Counted from the first letter of the stretch, positions 33,377 to 47,030 are shown. The stretch is DNA of 64,000 nt from Rhizophagus irregularis (GCF_026210795.1 NC_089444.1:62001-126000), one strand, 5' to 3'. Notes: a model not told the origin generated them from the sequence alone. Program-made: numbers and translations.

Positions 33377-35009
33377 AGTACGTGATGTCTTTGTTTGTTA
33401 GGCTTCTTCAGATAGCATCTGCTAATAGCTTGAAGTCTTTCTGTTGTAAAGTAAATAATATAAATATTATTAGATATCTAATATGAAAAATGTTAAAACT
33501 ATCATCAGCAGAATATTTTTTCCTTTGTCACCTTACCACAAATGTATATTGAGAGTGATGCTTAGTTGCATAGTTATTAGAAGGATTAATATGAGGGATA
33601 ATACTGTGAAAAAGGAACATCATGCTGCCCTGAAAGACTTATTGGTGAGAGTTACAAAAAAAAAAAAATGAAATGCTTAGAGAATTTGTTATAAAGTTTA
33701 GAAAATTTATCATATTGTAAAAAAAAAAAATTTTGTTATAAAGTGTAAAATGTATTGTAAGAAAAAAAAAAATGAAATGCTTAGAGAATTTGTTATAAAG
33801 TTTAGAAAATTTATCATATTGTAAAAAAAAAAATTTTGTTATAAAGTGTAAAATGTATTGTAAGAAAAAAAAATCTTACTTACAGGATAAAGGAAGGATA
33901 AAGGAAAAGCAAAGTATTTATACTTTTTTTTTTGAGGTATGAGTAGTTTTTCCAACGAAATTAATTAGTTATGACTCATTAGCTTATGAGTCATAACTAA
34001 TATTATAACTAAATATTTCCCATAGTGTCTCGCGTAATATAATTTTACCTTTCCATAATATCAAAATCATATTATCTTAAATATCATAAAAAGTTTCAAA
34101 ATATTTTTTTTAAGGTTTATTCATTTATATTTAGTTCTTGAAGAGGTGTATATTAGTAAAATTCAGGTCTAATATTGATTAGAAAAAAAAGTATGCGACA
34201 ATAACGAATTTTGAAGTTACATAAGTTAGTGATAGGTTATAGCCAAAGTATAAAAAATCGTGACATAATCAAATATGATTATTACTAATTGAGTTAAAAA
34301 ATTTCCAGCTCATTGTGCACATGATTTGACGGCTTGTATCGTGTGACGTAACATACAGTATTATAGCTATTAATTATTGTTTTACTGATAAATTTCAACT
34401 GATTATACAATAAAGGGAATTTTCATCCTCAGATGATAAAATACATTACTCTTAAAATTTCATTGTGGTATCATCGAAAAAGATTTTATTATAGCAGACT
34501 CATAATAGTAAATATATTACCGCAAATTTTTTATATATTGTATTACATTTTGCTTAATCTTATTATCAAGCTCCAACTAGTTATTCTACGATAAATTAAT
34601 TTAACTCTCAAATGCTTTCCAAAATTTTTTGTCCAAACGAAATGCATCGTTATTCTATCATACGTAGGAGAAATCTGATTAACGTTCAATACGAAAAATC
34701 ACATAACAAATCGGATATTTTATTAATTTTTATTTAATTGAGCGGTCATTAAGATTTAAGACGCTGACATTTGGGAACGTTAAAGTTGATAAACCTATTA
34801 AAATCTAATGCACTAAAATCTAATTTAACTACAAATTCTTTATATTTTTTTATACAGAAATTAAACAAAAAAATCAACGTTGTTGAAATATTTTTGATAA
34901 TCATTAGATCTGAGTAATAAATATAAATCTATTTTTTTACTTTCTACTTAGTTTATTCAACTGGTAAAGTTTTTGTAATCTGGTAATATTTTTATTTTGG
35001 AATCTTGAT
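33377..35009. other. spacer with a 103-bp tandem duplication
   Basis: A unit beginning ATGAAATGCTTAGAGAATTT is repeated twice in tandem (about 33668-33870). A 62-codon frame at 33483-33671 ends in the duplication, has no recognisable domain and is not called. The rest, to 35009, is AT-rich without evident genes. Confidence 0.5.
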
Positions 35010-35371
35010 TAGAGCTTTTCACTGGATTTCCCTATGAATAATTTAGGATAATTTGTTGGAGAAATTTGAATTTCGGATTATCCTATGATGAAATCATTAT
35101 CATCTCGCTATTAAAAATTTAAAAGTATAAACTTTATTAAAATTCAAATTTCAAATTTCAACATATTGAAATACAAAAAAAAAAAAATATGTACTTAACT
35201 AATGTTTTAGTACTTTATTCAGATTTTGCGTTCACTTGTAATCAAGATATTAAGCGGATTATCCAATTTTAAATCCGGATATCCGTTTTAAAATTAACTG
35301 GATACAGTTAGGATAATGGGATAATCCGGATAAATCCTAGGTAGGATATTATCCGTTCAAGGAAAGCTCTA
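35010..35371. mobile_element. hAT MITE, TAGAGCTTT ends
   Basis: TAGAGCTTTTCACTGGA on the left and, inverted, TAGAGCTTTCCTTGAACGG on the right. Flanks ATCTTGAT and TTCTTGAT match at seven of eight bases. ATAATCCGGAT-like motifs repeat in the arms. Confidence 0.75.
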
Positions 35372-36169
35372 TTCTTGATTATAGTATTGGAGTTTAAATA
35401 TATTAATTGCTTTTTTTTTTGATTATATACAGTATATTCAAATCCATTTAAAACTATCCTTGTTTAAAACTAATTTTAAACTTACAACAGTATTGGAATT
35501 AGACTGAAATGGCAAAAAAAAAATAAATATTGTATTACAAGATAATATTAAAAGAATGCTTAAAGATTCATTATACTTATGCAAAGTTCTCTACTTTATC
35601 CTTTTTAAATATTGGCCAAATTAATTTTTTAATTATATGATCTGTCCAAAACCTGTCCAATGAAAAAATTGCTTAAGTTTGGACAAGTTTTGGTCAGGGT
35701 TTTGTACAAGTGTCCAAAACATCAATTGCCCAGATTCTTGACCGGTAAAATTCAATTCCTATTTGGAAGGTACACGTGATTTTTTCTCATAAATCTAGTC
35801 GGGATTTGGGATACGTGGGAAATTCGGATAATCTTTTGAGGCTTGTTTAGTGAGTATATATTACAATGAAAAAAACACAGAATTATGTAAATTATCAACT
35901 TGTCACATGTATTTGCTGGTCTGTTACGCCATTGAAAACTTTATTTGTAACTAAATTATACTAAGCCAAATCTAGTAATTATTTAAGTTGAATTTTGACA
36001 TTTAAAAAATCGTAATTAATGTGTAATAATCCACGTAGTAAAATTCAGCCCTTTTTTGTATTTCAGTAAACTTTTCGAGTTTCTTAAAAAAAAAGTCTTG
36101 AATAAAAAAAATTTTTCTATTTTTGCATTAATAGTATTTACCCAAAATCAATTAGTTGATAAAAAAAAA
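35372..36169. other. upstream region of the ceramidase gene
   Basis: AT-rich. A diverged inverted pair (CTGTCCAAAACCTGTCCAA and TTTGGACAAGTTTTGG, 35640-35720) suggests a worn MITE. I see no defined promoter motif. Confidence 0.4.
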
Positions 36170-38689
36170 ATGATTAAATTATGGATTTATATATTATATA
36201 TATTATTAATGGTTACAACGCAGTTAAATCAAAATTTAGTTCATGGACAAAGTGTAACAAACTATAATGTAAGTTTTTTGTGTTTTTAAAATTCTCTTTT
36301 TTTTTAACCTAATAAATACTGTACACATAATTATAGGTTGGAATTGGAATAGCTGATATAACAGGAATAGTAGGTACTTATCTTACACTATTTTTCACAT
36401 TTTTTTGTATAAAAAACTAATTATTTTTTCATTGATATATTAGCTGGAGTTAATATGATGGGATATGCGATGCCAGGACAAATCGCATCAGGATTACATA
36501 TAAGACAAAGATCAAGAGCATTTATTATAATAGATCCAGATACTGGTAAAAGGGTTGTATTTGTTTCCGCCGATCTTGCTATGGGATCATTAGCTGTTAG
36601 AAGAGCAACTTTAGAAAAATTAAAAGAATCCTTTGGTGATCTTTATAATGATGAAAATGGTATGTTTCTCTAAAAATTTTATTTCCCCTCTTTCTTCTGC
36701 AGTGAACGTGTTAACTTGTTTCATATATTGTGTAGTTGCCATATCAGGAACACATACACATGCTGGACCAGCCGGATATTTGCAATATGCGGTAAAATCC
36801 CGTTTATCTTAAAATCATTTTAAAATCATTTTAATTCTTTCTTATCTCCTAATAAATTCTCCTTTTTTCTTTTCAATTTTTTTTACACTCGTATTAGTTA
36901 TATCAAATAACATCATTTGGATATTTTAAAGAGAATACGGAAGCTATATCAACAGGAATTTATAATTCTATAGTAAAAGCTCATAATTCAATTCAACCAG
37001 CATCAATATTCGTATCAACTGGAGAATTATTAAATACAAATATAAATAGATCACCATTTTCGTATGAACAAAATCCTGAAGAAGAAAGATCTCAATATAA
37101 ATATAATGTAGATAAAGAAATGATCTTATTAAAATTCACAAATGCGAAAGGTGATGTTATTGGTAGTATAAATTGGTTTCCTGTACACCCCGTATCTATG
37201 ATGAATAACAATACATTAGTATCAGGAGATAATAAAGGAACCGCATCATATTTCTTAGAAAGGGAATATAATAATAGTACTTTACCTGGTGAAGAAACTA
37301 TTATACATGCTTTTGCTAATAGTAATTTGGGTGATAGCTCACCAAATATTTTTGGCCCTTATTGTGCTGATACAGGATTACCTTGTGAATATAGGACGAG
37401 TACTTGTAATGGAAAGAAAGAAACTTGTTTCGGTAGAGGTTATGGTTATTTAACTGGGGATGACATATATGCTACAAGAAAGATTGCGGAATTGCATGTT
37501 GCTAAAGCTAAAGAATTAATTGATACAGCTAAAACTCCTATTACTGGTAGTATTGATTATAAATTTACAAAAGTCAATATTCAAAATTATAATTTTACTC
37601 TTAATGGAAAAACTGTTTCTTTATGTAAAGCGGCTCTTGGTTATAGTATGATTGCTGGTACAACTGATGGTCCAGGTGGATTTAATTTTATTCAAGGTGA
37701 TAATAGTACTGGTAACCCTTTTTGGAAATTAATTACACGTATAATAAAACAACCTACTAAAGAGACAATAGAATGCCAAAGACCTAAGCCAATCGTATTG
37801 GCTACGGGTGAAATGAGATCTCCTTATGATTTTACTCCTTCCATTATCGAAATTCAACTATTAAAAATTGGTAATTTTATAATTTGTGTCGTACCTGGTG
37901 AATTTACTACTATGAGCGGTAGAAGATTAACTAAGACTGTAAAGAACATTTTGATGAAAAAAGGAGTCATTGATGAAAATGGAATTGTAATCGTTAGTGG
38001 TCCTTCAAATTCTTATACACATTATATTACTACACCTGAAGAATATCTCGTACAAAGATATGAAGGTGGTTCAACAATTTATGGTCCAAATACTTTAAAC
38101 GCTTATCTTCAATTATATACAGATTTATCTATTGCATTAGCTGATAATCTTTATGTACCAATAGGTCCTGAAGCTCCTGATTTTACTGATAAAGCTTTAA
38201 ATTTTGTACTACCAGTTATTGTTGATATTCCTCCTCTATTCAAAAAATTTGGTGATGTTACAAAAGATGCTAATAAAAAATACATTAGAGGTGAAACTGT
38301 TGCAGTTGAATTTGTTGGTGGTCACCCCAAAAATCATATTCAATTAGAAGGTAGTTTTCTTTATGTGCAAAGATTGGAAAATAATAATAATTGGGTTAAT
38401 TTTAAAAATGATGGAGATATAACTACAAAATTTAAATGGTTGGGTAATAGTATTGTTAGAATTACTTGGGAAATTGATGATGATGTTGAAGGTATGTGTG
38501 TAATCTGAATTGTTTGTTAATTTCAATCTAATATACATGATTCAAATGGTTTTATTTTATTTACCCTTCTCTTCTTACTTTTACCTCATAGCTGGAACTT
38601 ATCGTATATTTTATCAAGGACATCATAAACAACTTGGTGGTAAAATTGTGCCTGAATTCGGTATTACTTCTAATTTTCTTGTATCCTAA
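36170..38689 (+). CDS. neutral ceramidase, secreted, six exons
   Basis: Hydrolyses the N-acyl bond of ceramide to give sphingosine and a fatty acid. Exons as I read them: 36170-36268, 36337-36373, 36444-36659, 36736-36791, 36898-38491 and 38592-38689. All introns are GT..AG, lengths sum to 2100 nt, and the product is 699 residues. The chosen ATG gives a signal peptide (MIKLWIYILYILLMVTTQ...); an in-frame ATG 38 codons upstream would bury it. Family motifs follow in order: VGIGIADITG, NMMGYAMPGQIASGLH, SGTHTHAGPAGYLQY (zinc-binding His), WFPVHPVSM (second zinc-site His), and NSNLGDSSPN (GDxSPN nucleophile Ser). Near the end come VVPGEFTTMSGRR (Glu ligand region), SYTHYITTPEEYLVQRYEGGSTIYGP and a C-terminal beta-sandwich domain. 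Length fits fungal and animal neutral ceramidases (about 700-780). No lesions seen. Confidence 0.96.
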
Positions 38690-40008
38690 TCCTAATTCTC
38701 GGTAATATAGGTTTCTATGTAAGTTATTATTTTAAATGTTGTACAATGTAATGTATCATATGGATGGATATTAAGTTAAAATATATTAGATGTAAATTAT
38801 AATAAAAAATAAAAAAAAAATTAAAATTAACTCTATTATATATTATATGAAGAACAGAATTTGAAATTTATAATTAATTTTTATTATTCTTAAAAAATAA
38901 TGACCATTCATGGATGAAAATTATGAATTATGAACGAAAAAAGTAGAGTCAGAATGCACAATCACGACGGATAATGTTTTCAACGCTTCCTTTAAACGAA
39001 TCTATAACATTTTTGTTTAGCTCTGATTGGAATATATTATTATAAACAAACATTACATTCCGTGTATGAGAAAATCATACACATTCTTATAACATTTAAC
39101 GTGCCGCAAAGCAGGCTCTTGATTTATCATATAGAACAGTAAACAAACAAAGGTCTATCTACGAAGAACCCCTACATGAAGATATAATCATAGTATAAAT
39201 TTAACAGATAGTAAGTATATAATAGTATTGAAAAGTTAAAGAATAAATAGTGCATTTAGCATTTTAGCTTTAAAAATTCGTGTTTTGGTTTTTTTTTTAA
39301 TATAATATATATATAAATAAAAAGGAAATTTTTTTTAATATATTTACTAGAGAAAATATTGAGATTTGATTATATAATAGTATTAAAAAAACCTTTTTAA
39401 CAATCTAAAAGGAATAAGTAACTACGGTCAATCCTCTATAATTGTAATAGTACATTTAGAGAAGATGCGTATTTATAGAAAGTAAATAATTAGAAATTAT
39501 ATAAATTATATAAGTTTGAAACTATGCATTTAGGAAGGGGATAAAGAGTTATCCGTATATAATATTATAACATATAATAATTTAATAAATTTTCACACTA
39601 TAAAAAACCTTGGGTATACATTTTGATTGTTGCGGTTACAGCTGCTTGATAGTTACAAGTACTTGATCGATGTCGTACATATTCCGTACCTTCTGTACCG
39701 ACTGTAATATCAAGATTTACATTTGTAAATTCAGTCAATCAAAATCAAGTCAATCAAAATCAAAAAAAAAAAAAAAAAATTAATAATCTTATTTATTAAT
39801 CTTTATATATTGAGTTTAACCAAAAAATTATTAATACTACTTAGTGACATAGTTAATAAAAAATGAATTAAAATTTTGTCCAAAGTCTTATTTTACCACA
39901 AATTTATATGTTTTATCTTATTTGTTTTGTATATAACACTTAGCCTATTTAAAAAAAAATTAAAATTAATCCTTTTTTTTTTTACAAAAAATTTACTTTG
40001 ACAAATAT
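38690..40008. other. AT-rich spacer, no gene seen
   Basis: The first 100 bp holds the likely 3' end of the ceramidase transcript (AATAAAAAATAAAA near 38800). Beyond that I find no coding or RNA gene; there are several A and T runs. Confidence 0.5.
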
Positions 40009-40430
40009 GCATGTCACTTTTGGGAACATGCAAGGATAACTACGTATGTCACCTTTGGGGAACATGCAAGGATAATTATAATGCACGTCACCTTAGGGAA
40101 CATGTAAGGACAACTATGCATGTCATCTTTGGGAACATGCAAGGATAATTACGCATGTCACCTTTAGAAACATGTATGGATAACTATACATGTCACCTTT
40201 GGGAATATGCAAGAACAACTATGCACGTCACCTTTTGGAACATGCAAGGATAACTATACACGTCACCTTTGGAAACATACAAGGATAACTATGCATGTCA
40301 TCTTTGGGATCATATAAGAACAACTATACACATCACACAACTACACATATCATCTTTGGGATCATGCAAGAACAATTATGCATGTCACCTTTGGAAATAT
40401 GCAAGGATAACTACGCACATCATAAATCAT
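40009..40430. repeat. 35-bp minisatellite, about 11 copies
   Basis: The unit is GCATGTCACCTTTGGGAACA then TGCAAGGATAACTAT. It shows C/T and G/A variation, one longer copy with a 15-bp gain near 40330, and one 4-bp gain near 40075. The unit contains the near-palindrome CATGTNACC...GGAACATG. It directly abuts the dead MULE copy. Confidence 0.92.
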
Positions 40431-40431
40431 T

Positions 40432-41234
40432 AATGCACCAGCTTCTTAAGGCTAAAACTAAAGATGATGTAGAATTTTTATTTGATCAATTACAAATCAT
40501 TAACAATGAAAATATAGATAGTAAAAAATTTTGTTTTATAATTATCAATTAATTACTAATATTAATTAATAATTAATTAATCAAATTTTTATAAAAATAG
40601 ATTGGATTTGTGAATATAAAACACCATGGATTTTGGCATCACTCAACTATAATTATTCACTAATGAAGTATGAGATGTGGAAAAGCATTCCTTTTGATAC
40701 AAACATTTCTGAATATTCTTATTCAAACATAATAAAGAAGGAACTAAATTAAAACTAAAAACTGCAATTTTTCAGTAAGTTCAATTGAATAATTAATGTT
40801 TTTTAATTGCATTTTATTAAATTATTATGAATTTATTATTTTTAGCTTGTGAAATTATGATCTAACATTATATAGAAGATTTGACAACAACTACCAATAT
40901 AACATTCCCATGTCAAACAGGAACAAAAGTGGAGTAAAATGAAAGATTGGAGTCAATAACAGAAAAGGTAATTAGTGTGTTTTATAACCAATTTAACAAT
41001 TTTATATTATTTACTTGTTATACTAATTTATTTTATATTAGAAAAAAAAAGAAATAATATGAGATCAAATAAAAAATTAAAAATAGTTAAGATGATGAAT
41101 TTCAAAAAGAAATTAGGGAACTGGAAATTGAAGAACATAAAGAAGAATTGGAAAGAATAAAATTGGATAATCATTTAAAAAAATTAGAAATTGAACGAAC
41201 AGAAAGAGAATTAAATGGTAGAAATATTATGTAA
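40432..41234 (+). pseudogene. dead fragment of the MULE-like transposase (catalytic Glu region and tail)
   Basis: Three blocks line up with the minus-strand MULE copy at 7607-8430. SLMHQLLKAKTKDDVEFLF resembles MLEILKANSSEEINQIF. KTPWILASLNYNYSLMKYE...PFDTNISEYSY resembles KPWVLGSLTYHYSLMSYE...PFDTNIAESAH and keeps the Glu. NNYQYNIPMSNRNKSG resembles IHQQTGIPMSSKDKS. A Glu/Lys-rich coiled-coil tail ends at the stop at 41232-41234. Stops and frame changes occur between and within blocks, and nothing upstream of the minisatellite matches, so it is 5'-truncated and non-functional. Confidence 0.78.
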
Positions 41235-44103
41235 AATCAAAGAAAAAATGATGTATTTTATATGTTCATTTATAAATAAATAAATCTGAAATTGTTGTTA
41301 TTTGTCAAATCAAATAAATTTTAACCAATTATTTTTGATAATAAGTTATAAATTATATGTTAAATTTTAATTGTAATTTAAACTTTTAGACTAAGGAATA
41401 AGTTCCAGAACTATTGTTAGAGAAAAATATCTTTTTTTTTTTTACCAGTCAGAAATAAATTAAGCATTATAAAATTTTTAAAATCTAAAGACATGACAAA
41501 ATATATTTCATATGGAATAAATACAGAATTTTTTATTTTTTATTTTTATATTAAAGACAAGGTTACTAAGGAAATAATGAAAGATAACAGGAAAAAGAAT
41601 TAGCGCTTTTAAGATAAACTAAACAAAAAAAAAACATGCCCAATCTAAATATTAACAGTCTACATGAATATAAAGACCAAAAATATAAATCTTTTTTTTT
41701 ATAATTAAAAATTATTTTTATAAATTTTCTTTTTTTTTTATGGCTAAAGGGTCTTTTACAGTAAAAGAAATTTTTTAATTTTTCACTTGAGAGTTTTTAT
41801 TATATAATTTTATTTTTCATATGATAGATGATGTTATTTAAATTTTTTTCATGTGAAATTTTAGGGTGAGTAAGCCCAGAAATAAATTCGTTCAGTAGCT
41901 ATACAAGATCATTGTAGAAAATCTAAAGAAAAATTAATTTATTGACAACAACAGCTTCAATAATTCCGCTTTTTATCAAAGCTGGAGTTGGAATTACTTG
42001 AAAACAAAATATCTGAGTAAAAAGTGCTAAAAAAAAATATTAACATTACGTGTAAGACATATTTATAATACTTCTCATAATACTCAGACCTTTTAGTGAA
42101 ATTTACTGTTACTCTTTGTATTGATTACGGTGTGACACGCCGCCCATAGGATATTAAGATAAAATATCGTATGTTGCCACCGACGTGTTAAGTTCATATA
42201 ATATCTATGCTTGGTTTAAAATAAAAAAAAATTAGTTACAAAAATTACAAAACATTATTTTCTTACCAAATATTATTTTAAATTTCTCGAACTTAATAAT
42301 ATAATATTAATTAATTCTCAAGCGTACAATGAGCATATTCATATTTGAATAACTTTTTAATAATTAATATTTAATATTTAATATTATTTTCATTTGAGCC
42401 AAAATTTGACTGCCGAATTTCCTATCGAAATCCACTTGTATTTATACATTTTTAAAAAAAATATTTCTAATATTTCTAATATTTCTAATAAAATTTGAAG
42501 ATCTATTATCATATGACTATCTCGTTACACTAAACTAACCTATAAATATATTTTTATTGGCTAATTATTTACCTATCAGTTAATTATTTATCCTTCGGCT
42601 AATTATTTATCCTTATTCTATTTTATTATATTTTTCAGTTATTACAACGGTTACTTTTACAAAGTTCGTTTAGAAATAACTTGGGAACACATAAGGTGAG
42701 AAATCGCACTACAAATTTTTCACACATACTCCACTCATACTCCATTTTACCATTTTTCATCCAACGAGGACAAAGCAAGTTACTCAAACTAGTGTTCTTC
42801 CTACATTTAAGTGAATATGTTGTCTTGTAAATTAGTGAAACTGGCTAAAGCCACTTATATATAATTTCTTTTTTCTCTCGTTCGAAGAAATAGACATAAA
42901 TTTCAGAATAAACTAGTCATGTGTGATAGCTGTTGTAACATTCACAGTTACTATATTTCATCTTATTACAAGGTTAGTGATACCAGCCAAAGGCGTTCAC
43001 GTTATTATTGGGATTAATAATAGTGATTGGTTTTATGAGATAAGGAAGATGATATATTTTTGTTATTCAGAGATAATATTCTGCCGATAACAATGGAGAC
43101 TTTTGAAAGATATTCCTTCGGTATGAGGAAAACAGTAAATAAACGAACAAATAGAAATGATATGAATCAATATGTTATTTTTTATGTCCAAGTAATAATT
43201 AGTAATCACGAAATATAATGACTTATGTTAAGCCAAGGTCGTTACTAGAGTTAACATCGGGAATATCCATACGAGGGAAAAATTGACAACAGATTCCAAT
43301 AATAGGAATAAGAGCGTTGATTCTTTAGAACTTCTCAATTATGAAGAAAACTGCAGACATCAGTAACTATTACTACTCAGGATAGTCAGAGAGAATCAGT
43401 CGGAGACTGCTCAAAGAGCAAAATGCCTGGAAGAATTTCCTTCGAAAGTATAGTAAGACAGTAGCAACAAAAATGAATACACATATATTCTCAGTAATAA
43501 GTAAACAAGATACACTTTTATTTATTTATTTATTTATTTTATGTAAAGTCGGAAAGACTATCTAAGAGAGCATGTTTCCAAAGAAATCTACCCAACATTT
43601 AGTCCATCATCCATTCCATAGAACGGACCCTACCTAATTGTTATATAAAGACTGGTCCAACAACACGACTGATGAAGGAACAGGTAACCATTAAAAGCAT
43701 AAAGAAATAAAGGAACTACACTAATAAGGTTATAATAAAACTATATATAATATTAAGTGTGGCTAAACTATACATTATAAAATAAAAAAATATCTATAGT
43801 CGAAGGAGAATTATAAGTAACAAAATTATTGGCTTCTAAATGTTTAAAAACAAACAACTATAAGGAGTGAGAAGTTCTGTATTTTTCTTTCGACCAAAAG
43901 GCCGCCAACTGTAAATACTGTCAGAGTTGGAATGATTTACACTATTCTAAATTGTTTTTTGGGTATATCTTTAAGGTTGTGTAAATGTAATAAAAGTAAA
44001 ATTAGATGTAGAAATTAAACTACTGGAAAGTAAAGAAAAATTTGACTCAAAATCTAAAATAAAAGTATAAAATCAGTGCAGAACCGCTCCTGTTGAGTCG
44101 TCC
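41235..44103. other. long spacer, no gene recognised
   Basis: Nearly 2.9 kb without a convincing frame. 42640-43900 is less AT-rich than its flanks and may be old element sequence, but I find no inverted ends, duplication or domain. A (TTTA)n run lies at about 43517-43540. Confidence 0.4.
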
Positions 44104-44397
44104 ATCATCAGGAAGTCACGGGAAAAATGTTCATCACATGTATATTTTTGCAAATCATTTACATCGTAATTTTCATTATTTTAAATGTACGTGTAATATT
44201 TAACGTTAATGAACATCATCAATGAAATTTTTATCATGATGTGCAGCATTTAATAATAAATATTCAATGTACATATCTTTGCTATAATAAAAATATGATT
44301 ACTAACTAGTAAATTTCAGTTAACTACAGTTAGTAATAATCGGTATCACATGATCAGTTTGCCGATTGATCTTTTTTTTTTTGATAAAAAAAAGTCT

Positions 44398-47030
44398 AAA
44401 AAACTTTAACCCCTTTCTTTCACTTTCCTTCATCCTCTTCGTCCTTTCATCCTTCCCTTCCCTTTTGTTCTCCCCTTTTTCTCACACCTGTAAGTCTCGT
44501 TACTTTTTTTAATTTATTTTTTTTTATTTATTTTTTTTTAATTTTATCTTTTTTTTCATTATCTTTTTTTCGTAAGACACCGGCTTGGTCATGAAACCGG
44601 ACTTTAAGGTAGTAAGAAACTGGAAAGGGGATATTTTTAATTTAAGAAACGAACTAACGTTTCTCTTCATATTTTTTTTTTGTAGAACACGTAGCGAGAA
44701 GGTAAAAAGTTTAAGCTCGTAACGGGCTCAGTCCTATAAAGTAATATTTTATTTTTATTTTTAAAATTAGACACGACTGGAGTCATACAAATTAATAAGA
44801 AAAACATAAACTACAAGTCTAATGAACCCATTGTCATGAATGTACCCAACCACAACTGGAGAAGCCAGTGTAGTCACCCTGCCTGCTATTCTAAAAGAAC
44901 ATAAGGCATAGCCTGCAGTCTAGAGCGAATTATTGGAAAAAGGAGAAAATAAAGAAAAATTAACTGAAAAAAAAGAAAATTTTAAACTACTAATTACTAC
45001 GGTTTCATGTCGGTCATATGACTTACCAATATTCCGATTTACCGATCCTGATCAGTTGATTGATAATCAACTTTTTATATAAAAAAAAATTTTTTTTTTT
45101 ACCGATTTTTTTTAAATAATAATTTATTCATTATTATTATTTAAAAGGATGACGGAAATGTAAGTTAAGGGGAGGAATACTTGTTTTTTTAATTTGGGAA
45201 CGTTACTAACGTTCCCTTTCTTTTTTTTCTTTAGGGACATTCTTCTAGACATGAATTCTATCGAAATGAAGCAAAAACAGCCTTTCCTTGGAGTTATGCG
45301 GTAAGTAGTTTAATATACAGTTATGAATTGCGTTACAGAATAACACCAACACATTTTTTTTATTTTTAGTTTTTCAGCCTTTCCTTGGAGTTATACGGTA
45401 AGTAGTGTACAGTATGGTTATAAAATTGTGATATGGAACAATACTGACGCAATTTTGTTTTTATTTTTTAGTTCTTCGGCCTTTCCTCAGTAGGTAGTGT
45501 ATTATATGAATAGTATGGTTATGAAATTGCGTTATAGAACCCTATTAACGCATTTTTTTTTATTTTTCAGGTTTCCGGCTAGTGGATTAATTAACCTTAA
45601 CTCTCTCACGAGGATTTTTTGGATATAAATTCGGAGCACCTTCACCTTCCTTATAATCAGCAAGAATTACTGCACATGGGTTGGTATAGTTTAGAGAGTG
45701 TGTGGTTGTATAATGGCATTTGAAACAATACTAATGCCAATTTTCTTTTATTTTTTTAGGTTTCTGGCTATGGAATATGCGGTAGGTGTTGTTTGGTGAG
45801 TGTGTGGCTGTGTAATGGCGTTATAAAACATCATTAACGCCATCTTTCTCTTTTTTTTAAGTAAAGTTCAAGTCCAGCTCGAGCCAGCTCTTGAATACGA
45901 AACCGGACTTTAGGTAAGAAATGGGGAAAGGGAGAATTTTTTGTTACTTTAAATATGAGAAACGAACTAACGTTTCTTTTCGTTATTTTTTTTGTAGGAC
46001 GTGTAAGAGGACGCTGGCTTGAAATACTATAAAACTGGATTTAGGATAAGAAACGGGAAAGGGGGGTTTCTTTAATTTATGAAACTTGGTGCTTCACCCT
46101 TTTTAATTACTGGTGGTTTAATACAACCTTTGGATACCAAAGTTACCATGATGGAAAACATTTATCGATAATCAGCTGGACAATACAAATTATTTAATGA
46201 GGCTAGCCACAGTGATAGATCCTTTATTCAATTCAAATTTAAAGGATATGTTCGTCATAAAATTCTTTTGAAACATGTCATTACATTAATGGAGCATACA
46301 CTTGTTACGTTGATCCTTTAAGCAGTTTCTTTTCATTATTTTGTTTATAGGACGTATAGAAGGATGCCATTTGAACATGAAACCGGGCTTTGCTTTAAGA
46401 TAAGAAATGGGGAAAGGGGAAGAAGATCCTGAATGGATATTATCGGTAAGTTTCGAAAGTTAGTTTACTTTTGAAACTTTTTAATTTATTGATTTTTTTT
46501 CTTTTTTTTGCAGGTTCCCAGATTTTAGACGATATGATTGGTAAGTTTCGAAAGTTTAGTTTACTTTCAAAACTTTTCTTTTAAATTTTTTTTGGTATGT
46601 TTTGAAGAAACTAACCATTTCTTCTTTTGTCTATTTTGTAGGAATCATTTTCGAGATTTGGATCGGCTTTTCAGGCAAGTTTTGAAGTTTCTCTTCGAAA
46701 CTTTTTCTTTTAAATTATTTTTTTTTTATTAATATTTTTTTTTATCTTTTTATTGTAGGTTGTACTTCCTGGATAAAATCAGTTCGAAGAATAACTTCAA
46801 AACTTTTTTTTGTGAGTCCTCTGGAGTATTCAGTTGAATTAATTTAAGTGGTAAGTTTCGTTGCGAAGCTTACCATCTTTTTTTTCATTTTCTTTAACAG
46901 AAATACTAAATTTTCTTTTTCTTTGTTTTTTTTTGTAGGTTTCAAGGGATTCAATTAGAAATGTTAGAATTTGAAAATGGTGAATTTCTTTGTGAAGCTT
47001 TGCCATTTTTTTTCTTTTTTATAGAAACGT
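44398..47030 (+). repeat. intron-like array D with pyrimidine-rich leader
   Basis: The leader (44398-44490) is mostly C and T and ends CACCT|GTAAGT. At least a dozen units follow, in several subfamilies: cores like CCGGCTTGGTCATGAAACCGG, CAGCCTTTCCTTGGAGTTA and TTCCCAGATTTTAGACG. Introns-in-appearance carry hairpins with matching arms that differ between units, for example GAAACG/CGTTTC, GCGTTA/TAACGC, GGCGTT/AACGCC and GGCATT/AATGCC. CTAAC, TTAAC or CTAAT lies at the loop edge. In one unit (about 46850-46877) GGTAAGTTTCG pairs with CGAAGCTTACC, burying the donor. 44700-45010 is an unrelated less AT-rich insertion. Confidence 0.68.
46088..46321 (+). pseudogene. coding-like scrap inside array D (possible captured gene piece)
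   Basis: One frame reads about 77 codons with a single stop (GASPFLITGGLIQPLDTKV... then SAGQYKLFNEASH... to KHVITLMEHTLV). It interrupts the regular array pattern, and composition and codon use look more like a gene than the units around it. I do not recognise the source. It may be a captured fragment or a copy of a transposon gene. Confidence 0.35.

Noticed and set aside
40009-40430. Protein-coding tandem repeat
   Set aside because: The 35-bp unit is not a multiple of three and gains or losses shift every frame, so a repeated peptide is not kept.
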